From Nocardiopsis sp. N85 (lineage in GTDB: Bacteria > Actinomycetota > Actinomycetes > Streptosporangiales > Streptosporangiaceae), in the NCBI RefSeq assembly GCF_028882275.1, contig NZ_JARBUT010000001.1, forward strand, positions 806,001 through 870,000: a stretch of 64,000 nucleotides of DNA, given 5' to 3'. The notes under the pieces were generated by a model. The model did no database searches and was not told the origin of the DNA. It was given only the letters and a program-made list of their open reading frames with translations. How positions within the stretch are numbered: the stretch's first letter is position 1; every line of letters begins with the position of its first letter. A program made the translations under genes and the position numbers. Shown one piece after another: positions 25,230-33,404 of this stretch.

Positions 25230-26504
25230 TCACGGTGCCCCTTGGGGCGAGAACCGCAGGGCGGTGTGGTCCAGCAACGCCGGTACGTACGCCGACACCA
25301 GCGGGGCGGCGTCGAGGCGCGTCGGTTTCCCCCTCCGGGTCAGGGCCCGCAGGAACAGCGACGTCGTCGCCAGCACCACGTCCCGGCCCGGACACTCGGC
25401 GGGGCCGTGGCTGAACGGCACGAGCCCCGGTTCGGCCTCGGCGCGTCCGTCCAGCCAGATCTCCGGGGTGAACGCGTCGGCGTACGGCAGCCGGGGGTCG
25501 CGGTGGAAGTACGAGCTCACCACCACGAACGCCGTCCCCTCCTCGAACGTCATCCCCCGCCACTCCGTCGGCCGAACGCCCTCCCGCAGGATGGCCAGCG
25601 TGGTCGGCCACAACCGCACCGACTCCTGGACCGTGGCCGCCAACCGGGCCGGGTCCGCCACGATCCCCTCGAAGTCCGTGCTCTCCGCGTTCAGCAACGC
25701 CAAGGCGCGGAACGAGGCGATGGCCGTGGCGTCGAAGGCGAACAGCCAGTGCGCGACCTGGTCCTCCGGCCGCACCCGATCGTCGTCGGGGAGTCGCGCG
25801 GCCAGGCTCCCCGGCTCGGCGTGGTCGATCCCCTCGCGGACCCGGTGCAGGAACTCCTCGCGGGCCTTGCGGTCGATCGGCATGGCGTAGGACCAGTCGG
25901 CGCGAGAGCGCAGATGCCGCAGCAGGGCGGTGGTGAGGTGGTCCGTGGCCGCCCACGAACCGAAGATCACCCGCCGGGCCAGGGCGTCGAACGACGCCGA
26001 GAACCGCGGCCAGTCCAGCGCGTTCACGTCCCCGAGCGCGTGGAGGAGGACCTCGGCCTCCTCCTCGACGTGGGCGGACAGGGTGTCGATGTCGGGGTGG
26101 ACCCGTCCCGTCGCCAGCGCCTGCTCGTTGGCCTCCCGCCGGGGCTCGCGGGCGTCCGAGTCGGACGCCAGGACCCCGTGCGGCTGGAAGTGCGCCAGTG
26201 CCCCCCGTTTCTCCCGGCCCGCCGGTGAGAACGGGTCCGGTGTCCCCTCCAGGAGTCGGCGCACGTCCTCGGGCGCCAGCACGATCGCCATCCGTCGACC
26301 CGCGATGTTCAGCGGCAACGGCCCGTCGCCGTGTCGTTCGCGCAACTCCCGCAGGAGCGCACTCAGCCTGTGGTCGGTTTCGAGGGCGGCGGCCGCCGCC
26401 TCCCACCGGGGTCTGCGGATGATGACCCCTCTGGCCACCAGGGTCGACAGCAGCGGGAGTAAGCGCATCATCTCCATCGGGGCGGGTGCCCGGTTCGTGG
26501 CCAT
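25230..26504 (-). CDS. Cytochrome P450
   Basis: A 424-residue soluble P450. The I-helix FAFDAT keeps the acid-Thr pair for oxygen activation, ExxR is in TVQESVRLWP, and the heme loop is FSHGPAECPGRD with Cys as thiolate ligand. Its N-terminal half is unlike the common CYP105/107 classes and lacks a membrane anchor. ATG 26504 has GTGAGGAAG upstream; a longer frame begins at 26537. It lies between two paralogous small membrane proteins and downstream of the copper-storage, hydrolase and ATP-grasp genes on the same strand. The substrate is unknown; possible redox partners are at 235-1640. Confidence 0.92.
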   Translation of the reverse strand: MATNRAPAPMEMMRLLPLLSTLVARGVIIRRPRWEAAAAALETDHRLSALLRELRERHGDGPLPLNIAGRRMAIVLAPEDVRRLLEGTPDPFSPAGREKRGALAHFQPHGVLASDSDAREPRREANEQALATGRVHPDIDTLSAHVEEEAEVLLHALGDVNALDWPRFSASFDALARRVIFGSWAATDHLTTALLRHLRSRADWSYAMPIDRKAREEFLHRVREGIDHAEPGSLAARLPDDDRVRPEDQVAHWLFAFDATAIASFRALALLNAESTDFEGIVADPARLAATVQESVRLWPTTLAILREGVRPTEWRGMTFEEGTAFVVVSSYFHRDPRLPYADAFTPEIWLDGRAEAEPGLVPFSHGPAECPGRDVVLATTSLFLRALTRRGKPTRLDAAPLVSAYVPALLDHTALRFSPQGAP

Positions 26505-26622
26505 CGTCTTCCTCACCTTCCGCACGTGTTCGTGCACGAGGCGACTACCCCGAAGCCCGGAGAGCGAACATGCCCGCGCTCGGGCTCCGGTCCGCTACGC
26601 GTCCGCCCGACTTCTCGTCCCC

Positions 26623-26904
26623 TCACCTGGTCGGGGGGTCACCTCCCTCCGGGGGCGGCCCGTCGTCGCCCGCCGGTCCTTCCCCGGGTTCCTTCCGGGC
26701 GCTGCCCGCGCCCGGGCTCTGATCCCAGCCGGTCGGGTACCTGCGGCCGTCCGGACGCTCCTTCCAGTAGTCCGGCGAACGCACCGCCCGCTGTTTGCGG
26801 ATGGTGTCCCGGCGGATCACCCAGATCACGAAAAGGATCACCAGGACCGCGATCGCCACGGTCGCGAGGACCCCCAGGGGTCCGGCCGGCACCGATGTCT
26901 CCAT
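26623..26904 (-). CDS. Small single-pass membrane protein with PTGW motif (paralog)
   Basis: A 93-residue protein with a helix GVLATVAIAVLVILFVIWVI, a basic segment IRRDTIRKQRA, then DGRRYPTGWDQSPG and a Gly/Pro/Glu-rich tail. Layout and the (R/K)YPTGW(D/N)xS motif match the protein at 24943-25164, pointing to duplication. ATG 26904 has GGGAGGAA 5 bp upstream. It lies 118 bp upstream of the P450 start on the same strand. Function unknown. Confidence 0.75.
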   Translation of the reverse strand: METSVPAGPLGVLATVAIAVLVILFVIWVIRRDTIRKQRAVRSPDYWKERPDGRRYPTGWDQSPGAGSARKEPGEGPAGDDGPPPEGGDPPTR

Positions 26905-26931
26905 GGGTTCCTCCCGCCCTCGACGTGCCGT

Positions 26932-27333
26932 TCAGAGTGCCGCGAGGAGATCGCGGCACGCGTCCTCGCAGCGGCGGCACACCTCGGCGCACACCCGGCA
27001 GTGCTCGTGGTGTCCGGCGTGCCGCTCGCATTCGTTGCCGCACCTGCGACAGGCCTGGGCGCAGGCCTCCAGGACCGTCTTCAGGAGTGCGTTGTCCCGT
27101 GCGGTGCGGCGGGACAGCAGGCGGTGGGTGGTCTCGCACAGGTCCGCGCAGTCCAGGTCCGAGCGGACGCACGCGACGAGGTCGGCCACGCCCTCCTCGC
27201 CCAGACAGGCGTCCGCGCACAGGGTGCAGGCCTGTGCGCACTCGCCGCACGCCTCGATGCAGGCCCGCACCTTCTCCCCGACCCCCTCGGGGTCGTTCGG
27301 GTGGGTGCGTGCCATCTGTTCGATCGTGTTCAT
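26932..27333 (-). CDS. Cys-rich four-helix-bundle copper-storage protein (Csp3/DUF326-like)
   Basis: A 133-residue protein with 18 cysteines spaced CxxxC or CxxC along predicted helices (CIEACGECAQACTLCADAC near the N-terminus; CAQACRRCGNEC and HCRVCAEVCRRCEDAC later). This is the pattern of Csp proteins, which fill the core of a tetramer of four-helix bundles with Cu(I). There is no signal peptide, so it is the cytosolic Csp3 type. The start is ATG 27333 after GAGGGGGAAGAC; a longer frame is unsupported. It sits between the CocE hydrolase and the membrane-protein/P450 genes, all leftward. Confidence 0.88.
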   Translation of the reverse strand: MNTIEQMARTHPNDPEGVGEKVRACIEACGECAQACTLCADACLGEEGVADLVACVRSDLDCADLCETTHRLLSRRTARDNALLKTVLEACAQACRRCGNECERHAGHHEHCRVCAEVCRRCEDACRDLLAAL

Positions 27334-27428
27334 GTCTTCCCCCTCGGAACGTGAACGGTGATCGTGGTGCGGGTCGGTCCGGGTCGGTCCGGGCCGGGGC
27401 GGCCCCGGGCGGCCCCGGCCCGGTGGGT

Positions 27429-29471
27429 TCACAGCAGGTCGCGCGGGATCGTCTCCGTCCATTGACGGGAGAAGATCCGCTCCTCGTCCTCGTAGGCGTC
27501 GAGCGTGGCGTGGACCCGGAACACGGTCTCGGTGCACTCCAGCGAGGTGTGTGTCTCGGTCCGGGTGCGCCAGTCCCCCCGCGCGAACCGCATGGTCCAG
27601 GTGGACTCGCCCTTGGTCGAGGTGAAGTCGCCGGCCACCGATTCGTAGTGCTCGTAGGCGCGCCGTCCCACGTCCAGGTCGATGCCGTCGAAGTGCAGGA
27701 TGCCCCCGTCCTTGACGATCTCCAGCGACGACCGGGTGTCCACCATGTCCCGGTGCACCGACCAGCTGTGTTCGGGCGTCTCATGCCGGGAGGTCGCGAT
27801 CTCCGGGGTCGACTCGGGCTCCTCGAAGGGCCGGGGGTCCGGCTCCTCCCCGGTGGGCACGGGACGGACCGGCAGGGTCAGGGTGCTGTTCTCGGGGTGG
27901 ACGGTCAACAGGAACGGTCGCGGCGGCGGCCAGGCCAGCGGCCAGTACGAGGTGGACACCGACAGTCGGATCCGATGGCCTGCGGGGAACGCCTGCGCGA
28001 CCCCGTTGAGGACGACCCGTACCCGTTGGCGTTCGCCGGGCGGCATCGGTTCGGGTTCCGCGTGCCCGTTCCGGTGGGTGAGGTTGAGCAGGCCGTAGGT
28101 GACGCGGGTCGCGGCGCCGTCGGGCGCGACGTCGCACAGTCGGGCCGCGACCATCGCCACGGGCTCGTCGACGGACACGTCCAGTTCCACCTCGGCGGCA
28201 CCGAGGATCTCGACGGGTTCCCGCAGCACGGCGGTCTCGAAGACGAGGGATCCCCCGTCCTCCTCGCGCTGGTCGTAGGGCAGGTCGGGCGGGGCGTTGT
28301 AGGAGGCCCACTTGCCCGCGAACTGGCCGACGGTCAGGGGTGAGGACACGCTCAGCGGCCCTCTGGGCACCTCATTCCCGTTCGGGGTGAGTTCGTCGGA
28401 GGTGAGCAGCCGGTACGCCCCCAGCCCGAGCCCGGTGCGCTCGATCCCGGGGGAGGGCCACCGGTCCTCGCGCACCCATCGGCCGGGCCGTTCCTCGTAG
28501 GAGGTGGCGGGGCGGACGCTGTCCTGCATCCAGGCCCACAGGGAGGGCCCCTCGTCCACGCCGTTCTCCACCCCCTTGAGCCAGTGGTCCAGCCAGCGCA
28601 CCACCTCTTGGAGGTAGCCGATGGCCGGTCCGGGGCGGCCCATGTGGGGGTAGCGGTGCGACCAGGGGCCGATGAGGCCCCGGCGCGGGACCCGGAGGTT
28701 CTCCAGGACGCGCAGGACCGCGTTGGAGTAGCCGTCCGCCCAGCCGCTGGCGGCCAGCACGGGGCACTCCACCCGTTCGGGGTCCTCGCCCACCGAGGCG
28801 TGCCGCCAGTATTCGTCCCTGCGTTGGTGGCGCAGCCATTCCAGGACCCAGGGGCGGTTGGCCTCCAACCGTTCGAGCCACATGTCCCGCCACCGGTCGC
28901 CCGTGGTCATGGGGTCGGGCGGGCAGGTGCCGGCCGCGAACGTGGTCCCGGCCTCGGCGAGGTTGTCCGACAGCAGACAGCCGCCCATGTAGTGGAAGTC
29001 GTCGTCGTAGCGGTCGTCGGTGAAGGACGTGATGACGATGGCGCCCAGGCTCGGCGGCCGGCGGGCCGCCACCTGGAGCGCGGCGAACCCGCCCCAGGAC
29101 AGGCCGATCATGCCGGTCGTGCCGTCGCACCAGGGCTGTTCGGCCAGCCAGGCCAGGACCTCCTCGGCGTCCTGCTGCTCGCGTTCCAGGTACTCGTCGG
29201 TGAGCACGCCCTCGGAGTCCCCGGTCCCCCTCAGGTCCACGCGCACGCACGCGTAGCCGTGACCGGCGATGTAGGGGTGGTGCATCGAGTCGCGCACGGC
29301 GGTGAGATCACGCCTGCGGTAGGGGAGGTACTCCAGGACCGCCGGGACCGGGCCGATCTCGCTGGAGACCGGGAGCCAGGCGCGTCCGGCCAGGCGCACC
29401 CCGTCGGACATGGGTATCCAGAAGTGTTCTTCCGTTCGGATCTCGTACGGCAGGGTTTCGACCACCCGCAT
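27429..29471 (-). CDS. CocE/NonD-family hydrolase (Xaa-Pro dipeptidyl-peptidase-like)
   Basis: A 680-residue alpha/beta hydrolase. The catalytic Ser is near residue 125 in GLSWGG, after the oxyanion-type YRRRD near 51 and the ARVDLRGTGDSEG-like strand (CVRVDLRGTGDSEG, about 75-88); the Asp and His lie in ASGWADGYSNAV and GPWSHRYPH. A C-terminal jelly-roll of the X-Pro peptidase type follows (AEVELDVSVDEPVAM to the end). Members hydrolyse esters, amides or N-terminal peptides. ATG 29471 has AAAGGAGC 5 bp upstream. It begins 23 bp after the ATP-grasp ligase, so the two are an operon: one likely joins what the other trims. Substrate unknown. Confidence 0.9.
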   Translation of the reverse strand: MRVVETLPYEIRTEEHFWIPMSDGVRLAGRAWLPVSSEIGPVPAVLEYLPYRRRDLTAVRDSMHHPYIAGHGYACVRVDLRGTGDSEGVLTDEYLEREQQDAEEVLAWLAEQPWCDGTTGMIGLSWGGFAALQVAARRPPSLGAIVITSFTDDRYDDDFHYMGGCLLSDNLAEAGTTFAAGTCPPDPMTTGDRWRDMWLERLEANRPWVLEWLRHQRRDEYWRHASVGEDPERVECPVLAASGWADGYSNAVLRVLENLRVPRRGLIGPWSHRYPHMGRPGPAIGYLQEVVRWLDHWLKGVENGVDEGPSLWAWMQDSVRPATSYEERPGRWVREDRWPSPGIERTGLGLGAYRLLTSDELTPNGNEVPRGPLSVSSPLTVGQFAGKWASYNAPPDLPYDQREEDGGSLVFETAVLREPVEILGAAEVELDVSVDEPVAMVAARLCDVAPDGAATRVTYGLLNLTHRNGHAEPEPMPPGERQRVRVVLNGVAQAFPAGHRIRLSVSTSYWPLAWPPPRPFLLTVHPENSTLTLPVRPVPTGEEPDPRPFEEPESTPEIATSRHETPEHSWSVHRDMVDTRSSLEIVKDGGILHFDGIDLDVGRRAYEHYESVAGDFTSTKGESTWTMRFARGDWRTRTETHTSLECTETVFRVHATLDAYEDEERIFSRQWTETIPRDLL

Positions 29472-29494
29472 CGAAGCTCCTTTCGTCGATGTCC

Positions 29495-30787
29495 TCAGCG
29501 TTCGTCGGCGGCGGGCGACTCCTCGAACTCGAAGGTCAGTTCCTCCACGCATCGCTCGTACTTGGCGAGCATCTCGTTCTCGTCGGCCCCGCCGATGACG
29601 ATCTTGGCCAGCTCGTAGCTGTAGCTGTCCTGGGCCCACAGTTCGGAGAGCCGCAGTCCTTCGCGGGGGATCACCCGGATCCGCACCCCGGGGACGGTCT
29701 TCTCCACCAACGCGATCTCCTCCGGCGTGGGCACACGGCTCACGAAGCCGTCGGAGAACCGGCGCAGGTACCACTCGGCGGCCACGGGGTACTCTCCCGA
29801 GATCCCCTCGGGCAGGACGGGCGCCTCACCGAGGCCGAGTCGGAGCATGCGCTCGTGGTCGGCGGCACCGTCGACCAGCTCGAACAGCGGCGCGTGCGTC
29901 TGCGAGTGGCGGGGGTTGACCTCCAGGACCCGCAGGTCGTCCTCCACGGGGTCGTAGAAGAACTCGACGCTGAACAGCGAGTCGTCCAGTCCCAGCTTCT
30001 CCATCACCCGGGTGGCCACCGACGCCATGCGTCGCCGCACCCCCTCGGGAAGGGTGGAGGGGTACTGGTGGCGCAGGAACACCGAGCTTCCGGGGTAGTC
30101 GACCGAGTCGAGGGTGGCGTAGACGACGGCCTCGCCGTTGTACGTGTACCCCTCGACGGCCGCCTGGAGTCCGTGGAGCGCGCCTTCGGCCAGGCAGGAG
30201 TTGCCGCCGGCCTCGGCGATCTCGGACGGCAGGTCGATGCGCTGGAGGATCTGCTCGAAGGGACGTCCCATCTTGCCGACGCCCTCGCGCAGCGACTCGA
30301 TCGCCTCGTCGAAGTCCTTGTCGTTCTCGATCCGGAAGGCGAGTTCGGAGGAGGCGGACTTCACGGGCTTGAGCCAGAAGGGATAGCCGGGCTCGGTGGG
30401 AGGGGTGGGGTCGTTCAGGTCCACGAGGGAGAAGGCGGGGTACTCGTCGACGACCTCGCTCTGGAGCAGGCGGCTCCAGTACTTGTGCTCGCATCGGACG
30501 ACGGATTCGAGGGTGGCGGAGGGCAGGCCCCGCGGAGCGCACAGGATCGGCACCAGGAGGGTCACGGGGAAGTCCCAGTAGCCCACGATGGCGTCGACGG
30601 TCCCGTCGAACTCGTTCAGGGTCCGTTCGGCGTCGGCGATGATCTTCTCGATGTCCAGCCGCTCGGAGCGGAGGTCTTCCAGCGTCGACAAGGCGTGGAA
30701 GTCGCATTGGCTGCCGGTGGGGGTCCGGCGGAGGATCTCATGATTGTGGTCGTCCAGTCCGAGGACGAACACGTTCTTCCGCTTCAT
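29495..30787 (-). CDS. ATP-grasp ligase
   Basis: A 430-residue cytosolic enzyme. The ATP-grasp fold shows in PFWLKPVKSASSELAF (first nucleotide-binding strand and Lys), AVEGYTYNGEAVVYATLDSV (second) and FSVEFFYDPVEDDLRVLEVNPRHSQ, the Mg-binding Glu/Asn motif. Such enzymes make an acyl-phosphate and couple it to an amine or thiol, as in dipeptide, carboxylase or peptide-modifying ligases. The best start is ATG 30787 with AGAAAG 6 bp upstream; ATG 30793 is the alternative. The following hydrolase is in the same operon and coding-like small ORFs precede it. It is not a close match to the graspetide or RimK classes by the motifs I can see; product unknown. Confidence 0.85.
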   Translation of the reverse strand: MKRKNVFVLGLDDHNHEILRRTPTGSQCDFHALSTLEDLRSERLDIEKIIADAERTLNEFDGTVDAIVGYWDFPVTLLVPILCAPRGLPSATLESVVRCEHKYWSRLLQSEVVDEYPAFSLVDLNDPTPPTEPGYPFWLKPVKSASSELAFRIENDKDFDEAIESLREGVGKMGRPFEQILQRIDLPSEIAEAGGNSCLAEGALHGLQAAVEGYTYNGEAVVYATLDSVDYPGSSVFLRHQYPSTLPEGVRRRMASVATRVMEKLGLDDSLFSVEFFYDPVEDDLRVLEVNPRHSQTHAPLFELVDGAADHERMLRLGLGEAPVLPEGISGEYPVAAEWYLRRFSDGFVSRVPTPEEIALVEKTVPGVRIRVIPREGLRLSELWAQDSYSYELAKIVIGGADENEMLAKYERCVEELTFEFEESPAADER

Positions 30788-30789
30788 GG

Positions 30790-31377
30790 TCATCTTTCTG
30801 TTCGTTTCATGGTCGCCGGCTCCTCGCGAGGGGGCGTCCGGTCCTGGGACCGTGGGACGACCACTACCCGAAGGTCGCCGACCCAATCGCCGATAACGGA
30901 TTGATATCGGAGGAAGAGTCGGTTTCCGCGTCCGGGCGTTCGTGCAGGCCGGAGAGGCCGGCCCTTGTGGGGGAGTGGAGGGCGGACGGGAAGCGCACGA
31001 GCGGGGCGTCGCGGGTGGCGGGGGCCAGGCCGTCGAGGAGGGTGTTCACCGCCGGGACCGCCGGGACCGCCGGGACCGCCGGGACCGCCGGGACCGTCCG
31101 GGGTGACTCCGACGGTGGCCGGCGGCTCAACGAACGCGCGGTCGTCGAGGGTGGCCGGGTCCGGCTCTCCCGTCCTCCCGGCGGGCCTGTCCGGGAGGGC
31201 GGCGGTGGCGGGCTTGACGCGTCGTGCGCGCCCGACGCCCGCCCTCCCGGCCGCCGGCACCTCCACGATGTGGTCGATCCGGTCCGGGTGAAGAACGTTG
31301 CGTGCGGCGTTGCCCGACCAACCGCAGGAGGGCTTCTTCTCGCCCTTGACCTCCGTTTTCGTACGGAGTGAACTCAT
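30790..31377 (-). CDS. Hypothetical ORF with frame change at a tandem repeat
   Basis: The frame opens at ATG 31377 (MSSLRTKTEVKGEKKPSCGW), with weak GAAGACG upstream, and codon use is gene-like as far as the 9-bp repeat at 31051-31095. From there the gene-like frame becomes the one shifted by +1 (the ORF at 30864-31049), while this frame drifts into Pro/Arg-rich shadow sequence before stopping at 30790. So the first about 100 codons look real and the last 85 do not. Either a frameshift (mutation, assembly error or programmed) joins the two, or they are two genes. It is the first ORF of the leftward group, divergent from the gene at 31493. Confidence 0.4.
   Translation of the reverse strand: MSSLRTKTEVKGEKKPSCGWSGNAARNVLHPDRIDHIVEVPAAGRAGVGRARRVKPATAALPDRPAGRTGEPDPATLDDRAFVEPPATVGVTPDGPGGPGGPGGPGGPGGEHPPRRPGPRHPRRPARALPVRPPLPHKGRPLRPARTPGRGNRLFLRYQSVIGDWVGDLRVVVVPRSQDRTPPREEPATMKRTER
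30864..31049 (-). CDS. Small ORF before the ATP-grasp gene (hypothetical, possible peptide substrate)
   Basis: A 61-codon frame from GTG 31049, beginning VNTLLDGLAPATRDAPLVRF and ending SDINPLSAIGSATFG, with almost every codon ending in G or C until the last dozen. The same frame stays open upstream through a 9-bp tandem repeat (as Val-Pro-Ala repeats) to a TTG at 31130. No ribosome site is convincing. It stops 76 bp before the ATP-grasp start. It could be the 3' half of the coding stretch that begins at 31377, shifted by one base, or a separate peptide. Not recognised. Confidence 0.4.
   Translation of the reverse strand: MNTLLDGLAPATRDAPLVRFPSALHSPTRAGLSGLHERPDAETDSSSDINPLSAIGSATFG
31051..31095. 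repeat. Five tandem copies of a 9-bp unit
   Basis: GCCGGGACC is repeated five times without error. On the reverse strand it reads Gly-Pro-Gly in one frame and Val-Pro-Ala in the other. Being 9 bp, copy-number change would alter length but not frame. It coincides with the change of coding frame in the small ORFs before the ATP-grasp gene. Confidence 0.9.
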
Positions 31378-31492
31378 ATCGACGTCTTCGGGCTTGGAGG
31401 GGGAGGCATCCCTCCAAGGTCGGCCACCCGCGTTCCCCCTGCGGCCGCTCCGAGTGGCCGGACCCGTGGGGTCGACCGGGGAGTCGGTGGAC

Positions 31493-31816
31493 ATGCATCG
31501 GATCTTTCCTCCGCTGGAGGGCTACGAAGGGCTCTCCCTCGGAGAGCTGGAACGGCGGGTCCGCTCCTTGGACGCCGAGCGCGTACGGGAGCTGATCGGT
31601 TACGAGCGCAGCCATGAGGACCGCGCCGACGTGATGGAGTTGCTGGAAGATCGCCTCGCGGAGTACGAGGGAGGACGCGAGAGGCCGCTGGAGCCCCGGA
31701 TGCCCGTGGACGACGCGGCACCCCGGTCCCCGGGGCGCGATGCGCTTCGAGTTCCGCGAGCACCGAACACCACGGGGCACGGGGACGGCGCCCGTCGATC
31801 CGGGGCCCTTCCGTGA
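31493..31816 (+). CDS. Small hypothetical protein with conserved N-terminal helical domain
   Basis: A 107-residue protein. The first about 60 residues, PPLEGYEGLSLGELERRVRS then AERVRELIGYERSHEDRADV, form an amphipathic helical unit of a kind found in small actinobacterial proteins of unknown function (DUF8129-like, from memory). The rest is a Pro/Arg-rich disordered tail. ATG 31493 has GGGGAG 8 bp upstream. It is divergent from the ATP-grasp group; the 115-bp gap between them holds an inverted CTTGGAGGG/CCCCTCCAAG hairpin. Confidence 0.65.
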   Translation: MHRIFPPLEGYEGLSLGELERRVRSLDAERVRELIGYERSHEDRADVMELLEDRLAEYEGGRERPLEPRMPVDDAAPRSPGRDALRVPRAPNTTGHGDGARRSGALP

Positions 31817-32118
31817 CGGCGTCCCGGACCCGGCGGTAGGCCTTTCCGTGCCCGTGGCTCGAACCCTGCGGACGGCCCTTCCTCGACGACGCCCCGCACC
31901 CGACCGGCGGCCTTTCGAGGGCAGTCGTGTCGTGCTCGGCCCGCCGACCAACCCGGGGCATGGGTTCGCCCATATGTTCCCGCTCGCGGTTTCCGCCGCG
32001 TGACGCCGGGTAGCCGTACTCCCACGCCCTTCGGGGCGGACCGGCGGACCGACCGGGGGGCGGACCCGCGGGAGGGACGGCGTCCCGTGCCGGAGGTCGT
32101 GACGGACGGAGGATGCGC
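31817..32118. other. 302-bp gap without a supported gene
   Basis: Codon-like composition is present on the reverse strand (ATG near 31975) but that frame runs into the gene at 31493-31816 and has no known domain, so I do not call it. No clear terminator or promoter could be assigned. Confidence 0.4.
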
Positions 32119-33249
32119 ATGACCCGAGAAAGAACGTCCTCGATCCCGACCCCGACCAGGGCGGGCCGGAGACGGAGGGCCGGCCCCGCGCGACGCGGCC
32201 CGGCGCACCCGCTCCGCGCGGTCGCCCTCGGCGCAGCCGCGGCCGCCCTCGCCGGGGGCACCGCCCTCGCGGGCCGTCGGGCCCGGTCGGGGCACGAACC
32301 CGGGCTGGTCGGACGCACCGCGCTGATCACCGGCGGTTCCCGAGGACTCGGACTGCAACTGGCCCGGGAGTTCGGCGCGCGCGGTGCCTCCGTGGTCGTC
32401 TGCGCCCGCGACGTCGAGGAGGTGGACCGGGCCGTCGAGGACCTGCGTGGGCGGGGTGTCACCGCCCACGGCGAACGGTGCGACCTCACGGACCCCGAAC
32501 AGGCCCGAGCGCTGGTCGGACGCGCCGTCGAACACCTCGGCCGCCTGGACTTCGTGGTGAACAACGCCGGCATCATCCAGGTCGGCCCCTACGAGGTGTT
32601 CTCCGAACGCCATTTCCGCGAGGCGATGGACACGATGTTCTGGGCGCCCCTGCGGGTCTCCCTGGCCGCGCTGGAACCGCTGCGGCACAGCGGCGGCCGG
32701 CTGGTCACCATCACCTCCATCGGCGGTCATCTGAGCGTGCCCCACCTCCTGCCCTACAGTTGCGCGAAGTTCGCCGAGGTGGCGCTCTCCGAAGGGCTGG
32801 CCGCCGAGGTGGCGCGCACGGGCGTCGGCGTCACCACGGTGGTGCCGGGGCTCATGCGCACGGGCTCCCACCGGGCCGCCGTGTTCGTCGGCCGCCCCGA
32901 GCGCGAGTACGCGTGGTTCTCCCTCGGCGCGGGGCTGCCGCTGGTGTCGGTGGGCGCCGAGCGCGCCGCCGCCCGCATCGTGGAGGCCGCCGCGCGAGGG
33001 CGGGGCCACGTGGTCCTCACCCCGTTGGCCCGCCTGGTCGTCCTGGCCCGGGGGATCTCCCCGGCCTTCGTCCAAGGGGTGACCCGTCTCATGGCGGCCG
33101 TACTGCCCGCGGCCCCGGCCCACCCGGAGGAGCGCAAGGGCGCGCAAGCCGACCACGGGGCGTTGAACACGCTGATCAAGGCACCGACGGTGCTCAACGA
33201 ACGCGCCAGGCGGCGTCTCCACCAGGACCGCCCGGCATCGCGCCGATGA
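32119..33249 (+). CDS. SDR-family oxidoreductase with N-terminal hydrophobic segment
   Basis: A 376-residue short-chain dehydrogenase. Residues about 1-60 are basic followed by a hydrophobic stretch (AVALGAAAAALAGGTALAG), probably a membrane anchor. The NAD(P) loop is TGGSRGLG near 73, the NNAG motif follows in DFVVNNAGIIQ, and the catalytic Ser and YSCAK (Tyr-x3-Lys) are present. A C-terminal extension of about 100 residues (LTPLARLVVLARGISPAF) is typical of the SDR family VII-like sterol or lipid reductases. I chose ATG 32119, 6 bp after GGAGG, over ATG 32113 which abuts it. It stands alone; substrate unknown. Confidence 0.87.
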   Translation: MTRERTSSIPTPTRAGRRRRAGPARRGPAHPLRAVALGAAAAALAGGTALAGRRARSGHEPGLVGRTALITGGSRGLGLQLAREFGARGASVVVCARDVEEVDRAVEDLRGRGVTAHGERCDLTDPEQARALVGRAVEHLGRLDFVVNNAGIIQVGPYEVFSERHFREAMDTMFWAPLRVSLAALEPLRHSGGRLVTITSIGGHLSVPHLLPYSCAKFAEVALSEGLAAEVARTGVGVTTVVPGLMRTGSHRAAVFVGRPEREYAWFSLGAGLPLVSVGAERAAARIVEAAARGRGHVVLTPLARLVVLARGISPAFVQGVTRLMAAVLPAAPAHPEERKGAQADHGALNTLIKAPTVLNERARRRLHQDRPASRR

Positions 33250-33404
33250 CCCGCCGTCCGGCGGTCGTCGCACGGGCCGCGGCCGCGTCGGCGAGGACCG
33301 GGAGGGTCCCCCGGCGCGCGAACGCACCACCGCCCCGGTTCCGGGGCCGAACCCATGGGGTGGCGCGCGCGGTCGCGCCGCCCTCCCGACAGCACGGAGA
33401 AGAC

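Noticed and set aside
30893-31371. Forward ORF with Thr-Ala-Gly repeats (30901-31371)
   Set aside because: It is the mirror reading of the 9-bp tandem repeat and of reverse-strand ORFs that have better codon use; no ribosome site.
31698-31975. Reverse-strand small gene from ATG near 31975
   Set aside because: Codon-like composition but no ribosome site or domain, and it would overlap the better supported forward gene at 31493-31816.
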